Shown piece after piece: positions 11,143-22,575 of a DNA stretch of 64,000 nucleotides. Location of the stretch: NCBI RefSeq assembly GCF_011386835.1, contig NC_088796.1:26491011-26555010 (forward strand). Reading direction: 5' to 3'. The notes under the pieces were generated by a model. That model made no database searches and was not told where the DNA came from. It was given only the letters and a program-made list of their open reading frames with translations. How positions within the stretch are numbered: the stretch's first letter is position 1; each line of letters starts with the position of its first letter. Position numbers and translations under genes: made by a program. The stretch comes from Chrysemys picta bellii (Eukaryota > Chordata > Testudines > Emydidae).

Positions 11143-11819
11143 GCATATGACTTCACACCTTTTGCTCATTCACCTTACCTTTCATGAGTGTCCCCATGCA
11201 GACAAGCCCTGAGAAACAGAAGTAGTAGTTCTGAAATGGTTAGCCAGCTTCTGACTGAGGGCATTCCGGTTAATAACTAAGGGATGTTTGAAGAGCATAG
11301 CTGGTGCAGAATTCCAGTGCATATGCAGCATCCCAAGCATGCATATTAGTCCCTGAGAAGCTCTATTATCTCAGAGCACCATGTAAATGCTATCTTTGGC
11401 TATCTGCCATTTCTCTAGCATGCCCAGACATATCTTTGAAATGGCAGTTCCTGTGTGTTTTCTGTCAAAAGCTCCCCAATGATGCACATTTGTTTCTATC
11501 CAGAAGGCTGTTAGCCCTAGGAAAGATTGTGTGATGTTGCTCTGCATCCACTTGTTTCCAGTGAATAAGTAGCATTTTTAATTTTTATCAGAATCATAAT
11601 GTGTACAGTTGCATAGGTATGTGAGACTGTCTGCAGAAAGGGAGTTGGCAATGAGGCCCCTGGAATTTGATGAGCTAGCCAAGGTGCACAACTTCAATAA
11701 TTAAAATTGCCTCCTCATCTCACCCAAGCACACTGCTGGGCTCGACATCATCTATTGTGTTCTGCAATACTAAAGGCAACGTCTTTTAATATGGCTTCTG
11801 ACTCCCCAATATTCACCAC

Positions 11820-12874
11820 TGTCATGTAATTAGGATATGTCTTATACAAAGAATGCCTTGTGAGGTATCATTGTAAAAGTCTTGATCTGCTAGACAGTAA
11901 TATCTTATTGGATTGCATGTGCTATTGTTGTATGAAGTTATGAAGTTTGGCTATGTATGTGTTACTCAAACATGTCGTGAGGTTGAAAACACCCACAAGC
12001 AGCCTTTCAGGTATGACAGTGAAAAGGCCAAACAATGTTAATGGCTTATTGAGGAAATGCACACAAGCACAAGGATTACCTCAGGAACTGTGTACAATAG
12101 AAACCTCTCAGAGATAGCACTATACAATGGGAACTGTTTGACCCAGGTCACAGCAAAAGAGCTTTCCAGCAAATGGGGAGAAGATATAAAAGGGGGGAAA
12201 TGACATCATGGGGGGACCTCGCTCTCCTTACAACAGCACACCAGGAAACACCTGAAGAACAAAGACTGAACTGTGGGAAGTGATGGTCCCGGGCTAGAAG
12301 GATTTTTGTGCCTTAAGCATCTGCCAGCCTGTTTATCACTCAGGGTGAGATTTTGCTAATTTATATCCTACCTATCTAGTGTGTTAAGCTCAGTTTGCGT
12401 TTTTTGTTTATTTACTAAGGTAATCTGCTTTGATCTGTTTGCTATCACTTATAATCACTTAAAATCTATATTTTGTAGTTAGTAAATTCGTTTTGTTTTG
12501 TTAAAACCAGTGTGGAACTCATACGTGGGGCAGAAAGCTGTTGCATATCTTTCTCCACATTGAGGGAGAGAGTGAATTTTATGAGTTTACGCTGTATAAT
12601 TCTCTGTGCGGCGCAAGACGAGACAGTTTTGAGTTTATACTCCAGAGGGGGTGTGCACTTGTGTGCTGGGCAATTCCTTAGCTGAGCTCTCCCATGCAGA
12701 GCTGATCTCAGCATCTGTGTGAATATAGCTGCAGCTGGGTGTGTCTCTACCTGTGCTGGAAGGGAACTTGAGAGCCTGTCACAGCAGCACAGAGTAAGGG
12801 GAATCTAGGCTAGTGGCACAGGCGGGCTCAGTGGTATCCCAGTTCCAAGTGGCAACCCGGGGGAACCCGTCACA
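11820..12874 (+). mobile_element. Solo LTR-like repeat
   Basis: This 1.05-kb unit begins TGTCATGTAATTAGGATATG and ends GGGGGAACCCGTCACA, i.e. TG...CA borders with a short inverted terminus (TGTCA / near TCACA). A TATA-like AGATATAAAAGG is at 12182-12193. I recognise the beginning as a common reptile LTR-type repeat. No internal retroviral or Gypsy coding region is attached, so it is read as a solo LTR. No clear target duplication was found. Confidence 0.6.
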
Positions 12875-12879
12875 TGGCT

Positions 12880-13640
12880 AAATGTAAATGTATCCATCTA
12901 GGAACAAAGAATGTAAGCTATAATTACAGGATGGAGGACTTTATCCTGGGAAGCAGTGACTCAGAACAAATGTGGGGATCATGATAGATAATCAGCTGAA
13001 CATGAGAACCCAGTGTGATGCTGTGGCCAAAAGGGCTAATGCAAGCCTTGGATGCGTAAACAGGAATCTTGAGTAGGAACAGAGAGGTTGTTTTACCTCT
13101 GTATTTGGCACTGGTGCAACCACTGCTACTGTGTCCAGTTCTGGTGCCCACAATTCAAGAAGGATATTCATAAATTGGAGAGGGTTCACAAAAGAGCCAC
13201 GAGAATGATTAAAGGGTTAGACAACATGCCTTATAGTGATAGACTCAAGGAGTTCAATTTATTTAGTTTAACAAAGAGAAAGTTAAAGAGTGGCTTGATT
13301 ACCTTCTGTAAGTACCTACGTGGGGAACAAATATTTGATAATGGACTCTTCGGTCTTGCTGAGAAAGGTTTTGTATGATCTGATAGCTGGAAGTTGAAGC
13401 TGCACAAATTCAGACTGGAAATAAGGCATAAATATTTAACAATGAGGGTAATTAACCATTGGAACAATATGCCAAGGGTCATGGTGGATTCTCCATCACT
13501 GGCAATTTTTAAATTAAGATTGGATGTTCTTCTAAAAGATATGCTGCAGAACTTTTTAGGGGGAAGTTCTATAGGAAGTCAGGCTGGATGATCATAATGA
13601 TACCTTCTGGTGTTGGAAGCTCGGAGTCTATGAAACAATA
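12880..13640 (+). mobile_element. CR1 LINE 3' end, 5'-truncated
   Basis: The ORF2 tail starts with ATCTAGGAACAAAGAATGTA (LGTKNVSYNYRMEDFILGSSD-like text split by frameshifts). It continues [18 protein letters not shown] text with YCVQFWCPQFKKDIHKLERV (13129-13188), RATRMIKGL, LFSLTKRKL and HNWNNMPRV-like text, then the 3' UTR ending GGATGATCATAATGATACCT. The longest open part is 13088-13378. The copy is dead. Confidence 0.9.
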
Positions 13641-13803
13641 GTTTTATTTTTGGTTGAACTGCAATACTAACAACATACCACTCCCTAATAATCCTGGTTA
13701 GAGTATTTTAGTAAGTCTCTGAGTGCCTGATTCTGATATGGTTTCTCATTCCATGGTATTACATTGTGAGCAGTCAAGCTTTTGGTGGACTAGGATTACA
13801 CAT

Positions 13804-13926
13804 TAGGGTGACCAGATAGCAACTGTAAAAAATTGGGACAGGGGGTGGGGGCAATAGGTGCCTATATAAGAAAAAGCCCCCAAAATCGGGACTGTCCCTA
13901 TAAAATCGGGACATCTGGTCACCCTA
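13804..13926. mobile_element. 123-bp hAT-type MITE, TIR TAGGGTGACCAGAT, 8-bp target duplication
   Basis: It has terminal inverted repeats TAGGGTGACCAGAT and ATCTGGTCACCCTA. It is flanked by perfect TTACACAT (13796-13803 and 13927-13934). An 8-bp duplication is diagnostic of the hAT superfamily. A same-length copy in the other orientation is at 59206-59328. Confidence 0.93.
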
Positions 13927-14569
13927 TTACACATTCCTTATGAAAATCTCTTAAAAATGTGTTAGGAATTTAGACCAGTTTGGGGTTCTAGAGAAATTGC
14001 CCTAAAAACTATAGAACTTAATAGAATACTAAATCCCTACTTATACAGGTTCATTTTATAGGTCCATAGAAAAGTTATACTCTATTAAAGTCTGTAGGAC
14101 TGTTCCATAGGCGTTTGCAAGGAGAGAAACCCCAATTTTATATTCCATTTTGTTTAATTAATTTTGTTCCAAGCAAAGTGAAAATGTATGCCTGGTTGGT
14201 TGCTTTTTCATACTAATTAGCCTATCACAGACTTGTCAGAGTAGACATGGCCTAACAGAGAATCACATAATTGTAAAAGAGCCATCTTTATTTTCAAAGC
14301 ACTAACTGAGCAATTCCAAATATCTTCACTATTAGAGGATTCCTGCAAAAAATGAATCAGATTTTGTATTTGTTACATCCATCATATGCTCCCTAGCTGC
14401 ATTTTAGAGCTGGGAACTATGCCAAAGAATGGACATCACTACCTAAAAAGACCTGCATTGTAAAGGCATCAGCATATATGCTATAATACAGGACAAAGGG
14501 TTTTATATAGGTATACAGGCAGTGGGCTGTACAAATAATAAATAATGATGTACATTATTGTTGGCAACA

Positions 14570-14620
14570 TAATACCTAGCATTTCCATGTTGTTTATGTT
14601 CTGCTAAATGCTAGGTATTA
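14570..14620. other. Perfect 15-bp inverted repeat (hairpin)
   Basis: TAATACCTAGCATTT (14570-14584) and AAATGCTAGGTATTA (14606-14620) are exact reverse complements around a 21-nt loop. Confidence 0.9.
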
Positions 14621-14995
14621 AACACCAATAGAATGTATTAATGATTTAATTGGAATAAAAATAAATCATGAAATCAGGCATCTGATTTTAGTTATGCACG
14701 ATGCTTTAGAGACATATAATGAAATGTGTGGGGTTTTTTAATTAAATGAAAAGATGAATCATAATTTGAACTGAACAGCTGTTCAGTGAGGCAAACAAGT
14801 ATATCAATAATCTGTATTTTATAAGGGTTTTCTTACACAGCGGAAAGAGCAGAACATTATGTAATTGTAAAGGAGAAAAAAATGAGCTCTAACCTCAGAA
14901 GCAGAATAAGGATGGGATATTCAGAGGAGCCTAAGGGAGTTAGGCACGTAAATCACATCAGGAGTTGGGCATCTAATTTCTATACACTCTTTTGA

Positions 14996-15340
14996 AAATC
15001 GCAGCCTGATAACATAGTTTCAAAAAAGCAAGTTCTGGAATATATCAGCCAGCAGTTTTGCACTAGCAATGTGGGTGGTCTCCATGAAAAGATCTGGGAG
15101 ACCAAGGTAAGTGATGCAATTAAAAGGCAAATATCAAAACACGTGCTAAAAAACAAGAGGCAAAGACCTGAAGAAGTTGCAAAAGAACTTTCTGTTTTTA
15201 GAGCACCCACATTTGTTGGTCCCTTTGCTGGAATATTGGCATCCTCTTCCCATCATATGGGCACTTTAGTGGCCTGGTCCATTTGTGTGCTGAGGAAGCA
15301 GGACTTTACTCTGCCTGCTGATTGGAATTGGTTGATTTAG
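14996..15340 (+). pseudogene. Unidentified open frame, possibly an exon or pseudogene fragment
   Basis: A 114-codon frame opens after a stop at 14993. It reads PDNIVSKKQVLEYISQQF, then VGGLHEKIWETK, DAIKRQISKHVLKNKRQRPE and EVAKELSVF. It then changes to a less protein-like tail (SSSHHMGTLVAWSICV) and stops at 15338-15340. The first 65 residues have normal charged, helix-prone composition. A candidate acceptor (TTTTGAAAATCGCAG at 15004) lies just before the start, and a GTAAGT that could be a donor lies at 15107. I do not recognise the family. It could be a processed pseudogene piece, an exon of an unknown gene or chance. Confidence 0.3.
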
Positions 15341-15644
15341 ACCCTAAATTGGTCAGGTCCTCTGGGAAGGGATAGTAAGGGGCTGGCCACTTTGCAGTTG
15401 GCCACCTAAGGGCTGTTTTAGCCACCCTGACAGCCATATTTCTAGTGTTGATCTTTGGTTGATGTTGACCACATCTCCCGTTTCTTCTCACCACCTCGTG
15501 GTCTGAGTCAGAGCTTTTGCTGACCTCTCGTTCTTAGTGATGCATTTTCTAAAAATCATTAAAAAACAAAACTGTTCTTCTTTTCGTTCCTGGTTAGGAT
15601 TTTATTGTTGTTTTTGTTGTTGTACTTTGGTAATTCCTAGCAGT

Positions 15645-16295
15645 TTTTTGAATTAAGGACTTGGAATGCTTCTTTGGCAGTTTTTCCCACAAAACAATCT
15701 CTTCACCCCACCACCACCTCAGCTCCCAGGTCTGCGTATTGGATTATGTCGAAGACACCAGGATTCAAAGTCTATGCTTCCTGTCCTCGCTCATTTTCCA
15801 TTAGCGACAAACACCAACACTGTACTGTTTGGGGGAAGCCCACATCACCTCCAGGTACAGTATCTGCCTTTCCTTCCTTGCCTGCACCCAGGAAATCCAA
15901 GCTCTCTGCCTCAAAAAGCACCTAATGGAGGTTGCCATGGGTGGAAGTCGGATCTTGGCCGGAAAACCCCCCACTCCTTACATCAGCCTGAGCGATCCAA
16001 GAGTGCTCCCCCTATTGCAGAGCTTCCATCCGGATCCACTGGTACCAGTACTACAGACCTCGCATCTGGGACTAGCCATGAGCCATGGAAGCATGTGCGT
16101 AAGCCTGGCAGTAAGTCTTCCTCTAAATCCAAGAAGGACACTGCACCGTCCATGAGTTCTAGCCACAGAGGATCTATGCGCTTCAAGGCACAAGAGTGAT
16201 AAGAGGCCACACCACTCGCTGGATCCACATACCCATCCTGCTTCGGCTCCACTGGTGTCCCGTGAATCGTTGGTTCTGACTAAGGCAACCCGTGG
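15645..16295 (+). pseudogene. DIRS-like ORF1 (Gag-like) 5' part
   Basis: The frames on the plus strand carry GEAHITSRYSICLSFLACTQ (15829 onward), which matches the CxxCLGEAH...C knuckle region of DIRS-like ORF1 proteins, then LKKHLMEVAMGG. Ser/Pro/Lys-rich text follows (SGSTGTSTTDLASGTSHEPW, SSSKSKKDTAPSMSSSH) before the frame is cut by an insertion at about 16296. The frame shifts at least once between 15830 and 15930. Recognition rests on recalled DIRS text, so the class is likely rather than proven. Confidence 0.6.
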
Positions 16296-17042
16296 AAGGG
16301 ACACAAAGGGGGGCACCAGCTAAAGGGGGGCATGTGACTCTGCCCCCAATCCAGGGCCCCCCACGCTCTCCCTGTCCCCTCCCCATCCCGCGTTACCTGG
16401 GGGGGGTCTGTCCTCCCGCTACGCAGTGGTGAAAGGAACAGAATGTGGGTCCGCCTGGTGGCCCCACGCCAGCAGCGCCTCCGGCGCAGTTGTACTGCCC
16501 CCTGCCCTGCCCCCAGCCCTTCCACACAGCTACATCTCCTGTCTGGGGTCAGTACAGCCCTGCTGGAGAACAGGGCTGGAGAACAGGGCTGGGGGCAGTA
16601 CAGCCACGCCAGAGGAGTTGCTGGCACGAGGCGTTGGCTGCTGAGAGCGGTGGCCCCATGTTCTGGTCCTTTCACTGCTGCGGTTCCTGGGAGAGCCCTG
16701 CAGTTCAGTTCAGTGATGAACTGAACTGAACTGCAGGGCTCTCCCGGGAACAGCAGTGGCGAAAGAAGCAGAACATGGGCCCGCTGGGCGGCCCCATGCT
16801 GGCAGCTCCTCCAGTGTGGCTATACCACCCCCAGCCCTGTCCTCCAGCAGGGCTGTACAGACCCCAGACAGGAGACGTAGCTGTGTGGAAGGGCTGGGGG
16901 TGGTACAGCCATGCTGGAGGAGCTGCAGCCCCACATTCTGCTCCTTTCGCCGCTGTGGTTCCCTGCTGAATGTGCCAACCCACAGCGTCTGGGGAGGGGC
17001 ATGTGACCCTTCTTGCCCCTCCCAGGTGTCGCCTTTTGGTCC
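16296..17042. mobile_element. GC-rich nested fold-back insertion
   Basis: The ends GGGACACAAAGGGGGGCACC (16297) and, inverted, GGGACCAAAAGGCGACACC (right end near 17042) form terminal inverted repeats. The centre is a near-perfect palindrome: 16681-16712 pairs with 16722-16755 (TGAACTGAACTGCAGGGCTC) around a 9-nt loop. Each half again starts and ends with inverted copies of GAAAGGAGCAGAATGTGGG-like blocks (16424 and 16640s; 16755 and 16930s). It interrupts the DIRS-like ORF1. Open frames on both strands here are artefacts of the palindrome. Confidence 0.7.
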
Positions 17043-18113
17043 CGTCAATAGACCAGATACCATTGACTCCAGGGAGACTCAGAAGCACTCCTGGCCCTCA
17101 CAAACTGTTAGGCTCAGAAAGCGCAAGGTCTCCATGTGTTTCAGTGTATTCACTTCTGCAGAGGGCTCCATCTCCTGCATTACATCTACCTCGTGCTGGC
17201 TGTACCTTTCTAACGCATCCCTTTCCAATGGCTCCATTGGCACTACCATTAATGCAAGACTCCGACTCCTCTGAATTTGAGGATCCAGACATTCAGCACA
17301 GTACACTGCTTGTTCCGGAAACAGGACTACCAGAGGGTTCCGACGGCCCATGGCAATTTCCTTCATTGCCTTACTCAAGAAGCTGGTATCCAGCTGCTTG
17401 GCACAACAACCGCAGGATCAATTGGGTTGGCCATATTGGAATTCTTGACCACAATATTTGCCTTCAGAATAGTCTTGTTCAGCTCAGGAGAACTCCCATT
17501 TCACTGCCCCACCTTTCATCCAGTAGATGTTTGGAAATGGAGTTAGACAATGCACTGATCAGCCCGGCTCCGACAGTACTGGCGGATATGTGAGGTGGCC
17601 ATGTGGAGTTTGGTACACACCTTTTCCTCTCATTATGTTCTAGTACATGATACTGAGAGGGACACTTCATTTGGTGCAGCAGTTCTTCATTCTATGAGTC
17701 CGCAATCTTCCTCACACCCTCCTCATTTCTAGGTACTGCTTGTCAATCACCCTCAGTGGAATACAATAGGGACCATCACTCGAAGAAGAAGAGGAGGTTA
17801 CTTACCTGTAACTGGAGGTTCTTCAAGATGTATGGTCCCTATCTGTATTCCGGTCACACCCTCTTTCCCCTCTGCTGCAGCTCTGTAGGTCTGTGGTGGA
17901 GAAGGAACTGGAGTCGGGGTCAGGCTGCCCATCCTTTATCGCCTTGGGCAAAACCACAAGTCAATACAAAGAGCGCATGTGCGGACCGCTGAGCAATTCT
18001 ACTTTGAAAAGCTCCAGTTTTGGGCGCATGGGACATGCACATAACCCTCAGTGGAATGCAGAAAGGGACCACACATCTCAAAGAACCTCCTGTTACAGGT
18101 GTAAGTAACCTTC
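17043..18113 (+). pseudogene. DIRS-like ORF1 remainder and terminal-type region
   Basis: Plus-strand text resumes with SRETQKHSWPS and an acidic QDSDSSEFEDPDIQ, then decays. From 17755 the DNA has inverted blocks (GGGACCATCACTCGAAGAAG at 17770; GAGGTTCTTCAAGATGTATG at 17814; inverted near 18066-18113 as GGGACCACACATCTCAAAGA and TTACAGGTGTAAGTAACC). This is the same architecture as the terminal region at 6000-6385. The reverse transcriptase region is absent. Confidence 0.55.
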
Positions 18114-18242
18114 TCTTGCCATTACAATCCATACATGACTGTTGCGCTGTATTCATGGTATTCCCCATGCTTAACATGGACAGTACCTGGGGAATATTAG
18201 TAGCCTATAGGAAATCAAATGTTGAAGGCAAATGATTAACGG

Positions 18243-18605
18243 AGGTGGTCAAAAAATGGAATTTCTGACCTACACAAAATTCTGAGAATTTTGTTTTGTC
18301 CTGAATTGGTACAAAAAGTTGAAATCTTGGAATTTTTCATGAAATTAAATATTCCAAAAATATTTTTGACCTTATCAAAACATTTTGTTTTGTTTCGATA
18401 AGGTATTTATTTTGACTTTAGTGTTTTGACATATTATATTATATTACATTCACTTGAAACAAAACATTTGATCTTATTGAAACAAAATGTTTTGATAATT
18501 TACCATTGAAAATTTTTACAAAATGGATATATTCTCACTAAATATTTTGAATCAGAATCTTCTGCTGGAAAACTGTTTCATTGGGAAATTTTCGATCTGC
18601 TCCAG
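18243..18605. repeat. AT-rich interspersed repeat with GAAATTTC-type inverted blocks
   Basis: Repeated AAAATTTT/GAAACATTTTG words in both orientations, for example AAAACATTTTGTTTTGTTTC and GAAACAAAACATTTGATC. A similar unit is at 27500-27990 and a weaker one at 55900-56110. Non-coding. Confidence 0.5.
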
Positions 18606-20559
18606 TGATTGATATTCATTAATATGCAAAAAGCAGCTTGGAAATGATTGACAAATTCAGGGACATAAAATTGTCTACAACGCAAATTAACCTGTACTAC
18701 TCGTGTTGAAAGTTTTGTATATGGAGATGGACAGGAAAAGTAGAGTGTCGGTCTGGTTCCTGCTGCTAAGCAGCTTGAGAATTAGTGTCATTGTGTGAGG
18801 CTCATTAAGACTAATGAAGGCCTGTAATTGTTAAACCATTTCCTCTGCCTTCTGACAGACTCTTCCTCCCACTCCCCTTCTGCACAGATTCCTAGATGTT
18901 TCCTCCCTGGATAGATTGTTCCTCTTCTTGCCCCTGTATTCTTTGTGGCTGAGACTTGGGAGAATACAAGTCCATATAAATAGTATGTGTCTATTACATG
19001 TGTACGAACAATGGAAGCCACCAAACATTAAATAATTGAGCAGCAAATTTACAGTATTAGTCTCTTACTGGCACCCTGTTAAGAGCGCCATTGAATGTGT
19101 GTGTGTAAATGTGTACATAGTATTATACCACAGTATAAAGTAGGGTATTATTTACACTTGTAGTATCCATGGTGATGGAGGGATGCCAGCAGCCTGCTGA
19201 GTCAAGTACAGACACGGGTACTCCTGTGAATGGCCTTCCATTGGTCTTGGCTGATCTGAGGTAGAGCCCGCAGCACACCAATGAATATGCTTGCTTTGTA
19301 CTTCTGTACTACTGGGCAGAGCACAGAAAGTTTTCTGTGGAGCCCCATGAAGTAAGGGGAAATTTTGTGTCCAGGGAAAGATTCCATGGCTGTACAAGGC
19401 CCTTAGATATGGGTGGATATGAAGATCAACACATCATCTGGGCTTATTCCAGTATGTTGGAAATTTTTGAGCTAAAGCATTAAAAAGTGGGAAAGAGGCC
19501 CCATTTAAAAATATGTGATTTCTTGGAAAAGCAGCCATAAATATCATCAGCAGCCTGGAGGAAAAGAAATATATCAACGGTCCCAAATCATGAGAACGGG
19601 GGAAACCGTCTTGTTACAGAAAACAGGTCTCTATTTCCTAATGAACAACATTTGACAGTTTAAAGAACTGACAATAAAACACATGATTAAATGAGTGCCA
19701 GAAAGTGGCCTCGACCATAAAACCATACATTTAGTGGTCATTCTAGTTAATCCGTGGCAGTATTTATTGAGTTATAACATTGGAAGAGATGAATAAACAT
19801 GGCTGAGACCAAGTGAGCTCAGGGGATTTTGTTTTTAAGGTAAGCTTTACCATATTTCCTCAAAAATCTTCACATGCTATAATTTTAAAGTATACTTTTG
19901 AGTTCAAAGTTAAACAATGTCTGAGGAAGATATGGAAGATTTAGCACTTGAGGTGGGCAAATAAAAACTATGTACCTATTTTTAATTAACTTAATTGCCC
20001 TAAGTACTGCAGACATCACTCCGTTCTGCAATTCTGTACTCACAGAATTGTTTTTTGCCCTTCAAGTGGTTAAGGATGCTTAGATCCTAAATGTTTTTAT
20101 GGGCTGTGCATTATTAGCCCTTCCCCTAATCATGAAGCCAAGGAAAATCTAAGAGGCGTTGTTTATACAAAATGCAACAACTGTGATTTCTCTTCCAATT
20201 AAATGAACAACGATGCAGCAGAGTAGGTGTGAGGCCGTGATAACATCGTCTCCCTTCAGTTACTGTTCTGGAAAGAGCGATCTGACACTTGTCATTTTGT
20301 TCAATTGTATTAGCTCATAGTACATAATAACATCCTAGTCAGTGATAAATATAAAACAAAGCCTATTACTGAAGTGCATGCAGGGACCTATATGTACTTT
20401 GTCCAGTATGTATTACCAGTATCTCTGAAACCAGACTAAAGTATTCCCAAGAAATTTTTAATATATTAACATAATAGATTCCAAGTTTCCTGAAATGAGC
20501 CTGTCTTTTCTTTATACACACTTGCCAATGGTCAGAATCAGGAAGTGTTTTCTGAATAC
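18606..20559. other. Unique-looking DNA, nothing recognised
   Basis: No coding exon, young repeat or structured RNA was seen. Open frames are short and without domains. Confidence 0.5.
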
Positions 20560-20850
20560 ACGGTATTCAGTGCAGGGCGGGCCAGCGGTGGGCGGGCAAG
20601 CAGCAGACAGCCCCCTCCCCCCCCCGAGCACAGGGCGGCATGCAGCTCCCCCAGACCTCCCCAAGCACAGAGTGGGCAGCTCCAGCGCCTCCAGCTCTCC
20701 AGACCACAGCATGCTTTCCTGAGAGGAGCAGCCTGCCTGGGCTGGGGCCAAAGGGGAAGGGCAAGCAGGAGGGGGCTTCAGGGAGGAGCATAGGCGGGGC
20801 CACGCTGGGCTGTTTGGGGAGGCACAGCCTTCCCCAGCCTATGTGACACA
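20560..20850. repeat. GC-rich 290-bp block of unknown class
   Basis: An isolated GC-rich block in AT-rich surroundings, with a C9-type run at 20611-20619 and CAGCTCCCCC/CTCCAGC words. It probably is a decayed non-autonomous transposon, but no ends could be defined. Overlapping open frames on both strands are compositional. Confidence 0.35.
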
Positions 20851-22399
20851 CTGCCCATGATCCCAAGCCATGAAGTGACATTGAGCAGCCTGTCCTGCAA
20901 GGCTTATATGCCCAGTTCCTGGCTTGTGGATTGGTTGGAGCCTAGCACAAGAATTGACTCATCAATGTATGTGACTTAATCAGGACCTAGTTCAGGGATG
21001 ACTTATCACCTCACAGTACCAAGCCTATTAATGCTGTGTGTCAACCATTCCAATATTAACTAATGCAAAAAAAGTAAGTTCTCTATCAACCAAATGAACC
21101 CCCAAAACCAAACTCTCTCAGACATCCGCGTAGTAAAACCCAGAGCAAGCTAAAATAGCGAGAGCAAGCTAAAATAGTTAATTTATGTGGTTTATTTCCT
21201 TAAAAATGATTTAACCTAGCTAAATATATTATGCCTTTTTATCTATTTCCAAAACTCACCATTGCTATTTTTTTCCTTCTATCTAAAAAGCTATTGGCCC
21301 TCCTGGTGTTGGTAGTAAGTAGTAGTGATTGTGTGTTTATTAAGCATTGTTTAAAATCCTTTGCACTTCTCCACAGCCTTTCATTCAAAGATTTCAAAGG
21401 GCTTTATCTCACCCAACATGCAGCAAGGTAGGTAAACATTTTGATCCCCATTTTAACAATAAGCAAATGAGATGTTAAGTGACAGCAAGTCAGTGGCAAG
21501 GCCAAGAATAGAACTTAGGAATCTTGGCTTCTAATACTTTGTTCTGAACAGCAGTACAATTAATTTTTATGTAGTTCTCTTATGCTTTCTATAGCTTTCA
21601 AGAATGGATTCTGGTTCTGGCCAGTGAGACCAGCCACGCAGGAGCAACACTGGCTCCAATACCTCCTAGGGTGGCTCATCTCTTCACTGGTAAGAGTGGG
21701 AAAAGTATACTGAACTGCCTTGTGCAATTTGAAAATCAACTAACTCCAGCCTCTTTAGTAATCAGCTGTTGACCCCTGCTAAGGCCAAACAGAACTACAG
21801 CATTGCCCTAATCATGCTTCCACATCCATGGGAAGGCAGAGGTGAGGCTGATGAAGGTCAATGATTCATCTTTGTAACATCTAAGGGCTACATTGTACCC
21901 TGAACACTGCACTCCAGATCTTGGGAAAGTGCATGATCTCTGTTGAGTGTACAGCTGCCAACAGTCTCTGTGCCAAGCAGTTTATGTGAGCTACGTTCCA
22001 CCATGCTGTAACCAGCATAGCTCTCACTTTCTGCATGGCTAATGTCCTGTGCTGTCAGATCTCTGGGAAGTTTACAAGGAATTTCATTTCAGATGTACAA
22101 TATCTTTGAATACTATGCATTTAAAATGCAGATCTCTGACTGCTGCAACCCTACTTACAACTAATTTCACTTGTGTTCCTAGAGGCTGTACTGCTATATA
22201 TTCACTAGAGACACACATTATGTCATTGCTGTTTGTGAAATGAAACCTAGACACCCGTATGTTGTGTATGAAGAGAATGCATGTGTATTGTTTTGGTTAG
22301 GTCTTTTAAACTGATCTGTGCACTTTTCAAACAGTAGGACCCTCCTTCATCTTGTCGTTTCCACCAGTGCACAAAGCCTTATGTAAAATCCTTCAATTG
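20851..22399. other. No gene seen
   Basis: AT-rich DNA without recognised exons. It includes a direct duplication of AGAGCAAGCTAAAATAG near 21140-21177 (GAGCAAGCTAAAATAGCGAGAGCAAGCTAAAATAG). Confidence 0.5.
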
Positions 22400-22575
22400 T
22401 CCTATTATTAATTATTATTTTATTGTATTAATTATGTTTATTATGGTAGTGCCTAAGGACCAACCAAGCATGGGGCCCCATTGTGCTATGCACTGTCCAA
22501 ACAGAGAACAGTAGATGATTCCTGCCCCAAAGAGTTTATAATTTAAATAGACAAGATAGACACAGGGTGGGGGGA
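22400..22575 (+). repeat. Old dispersed repeat (L3/CORE-type), copy 2
   Basis: TATTATGGTAGTGCCTAAGG, GGGGCCCCATTGTGCTATGC, CCTGCCCCAAAGAGTTTATA in the usual order for this repeat. Confidence 0.65.

Noticed and set aside
11820..12874. Full endogenous retrovirus
   Set aside because: Only an LTR-like unit is present; no internal coding region or second LTR was found in the window.
15978..16386. Minus-strand frames of 67-112 codons
   Set aside because: Antisense shadows of the DIRS-like ORF1.
16280..17274. Many overlapping open frames up to 172 codons
   Set aside because: They lie in the nested palindrome, and the same words appear on both strands; composition artefact.
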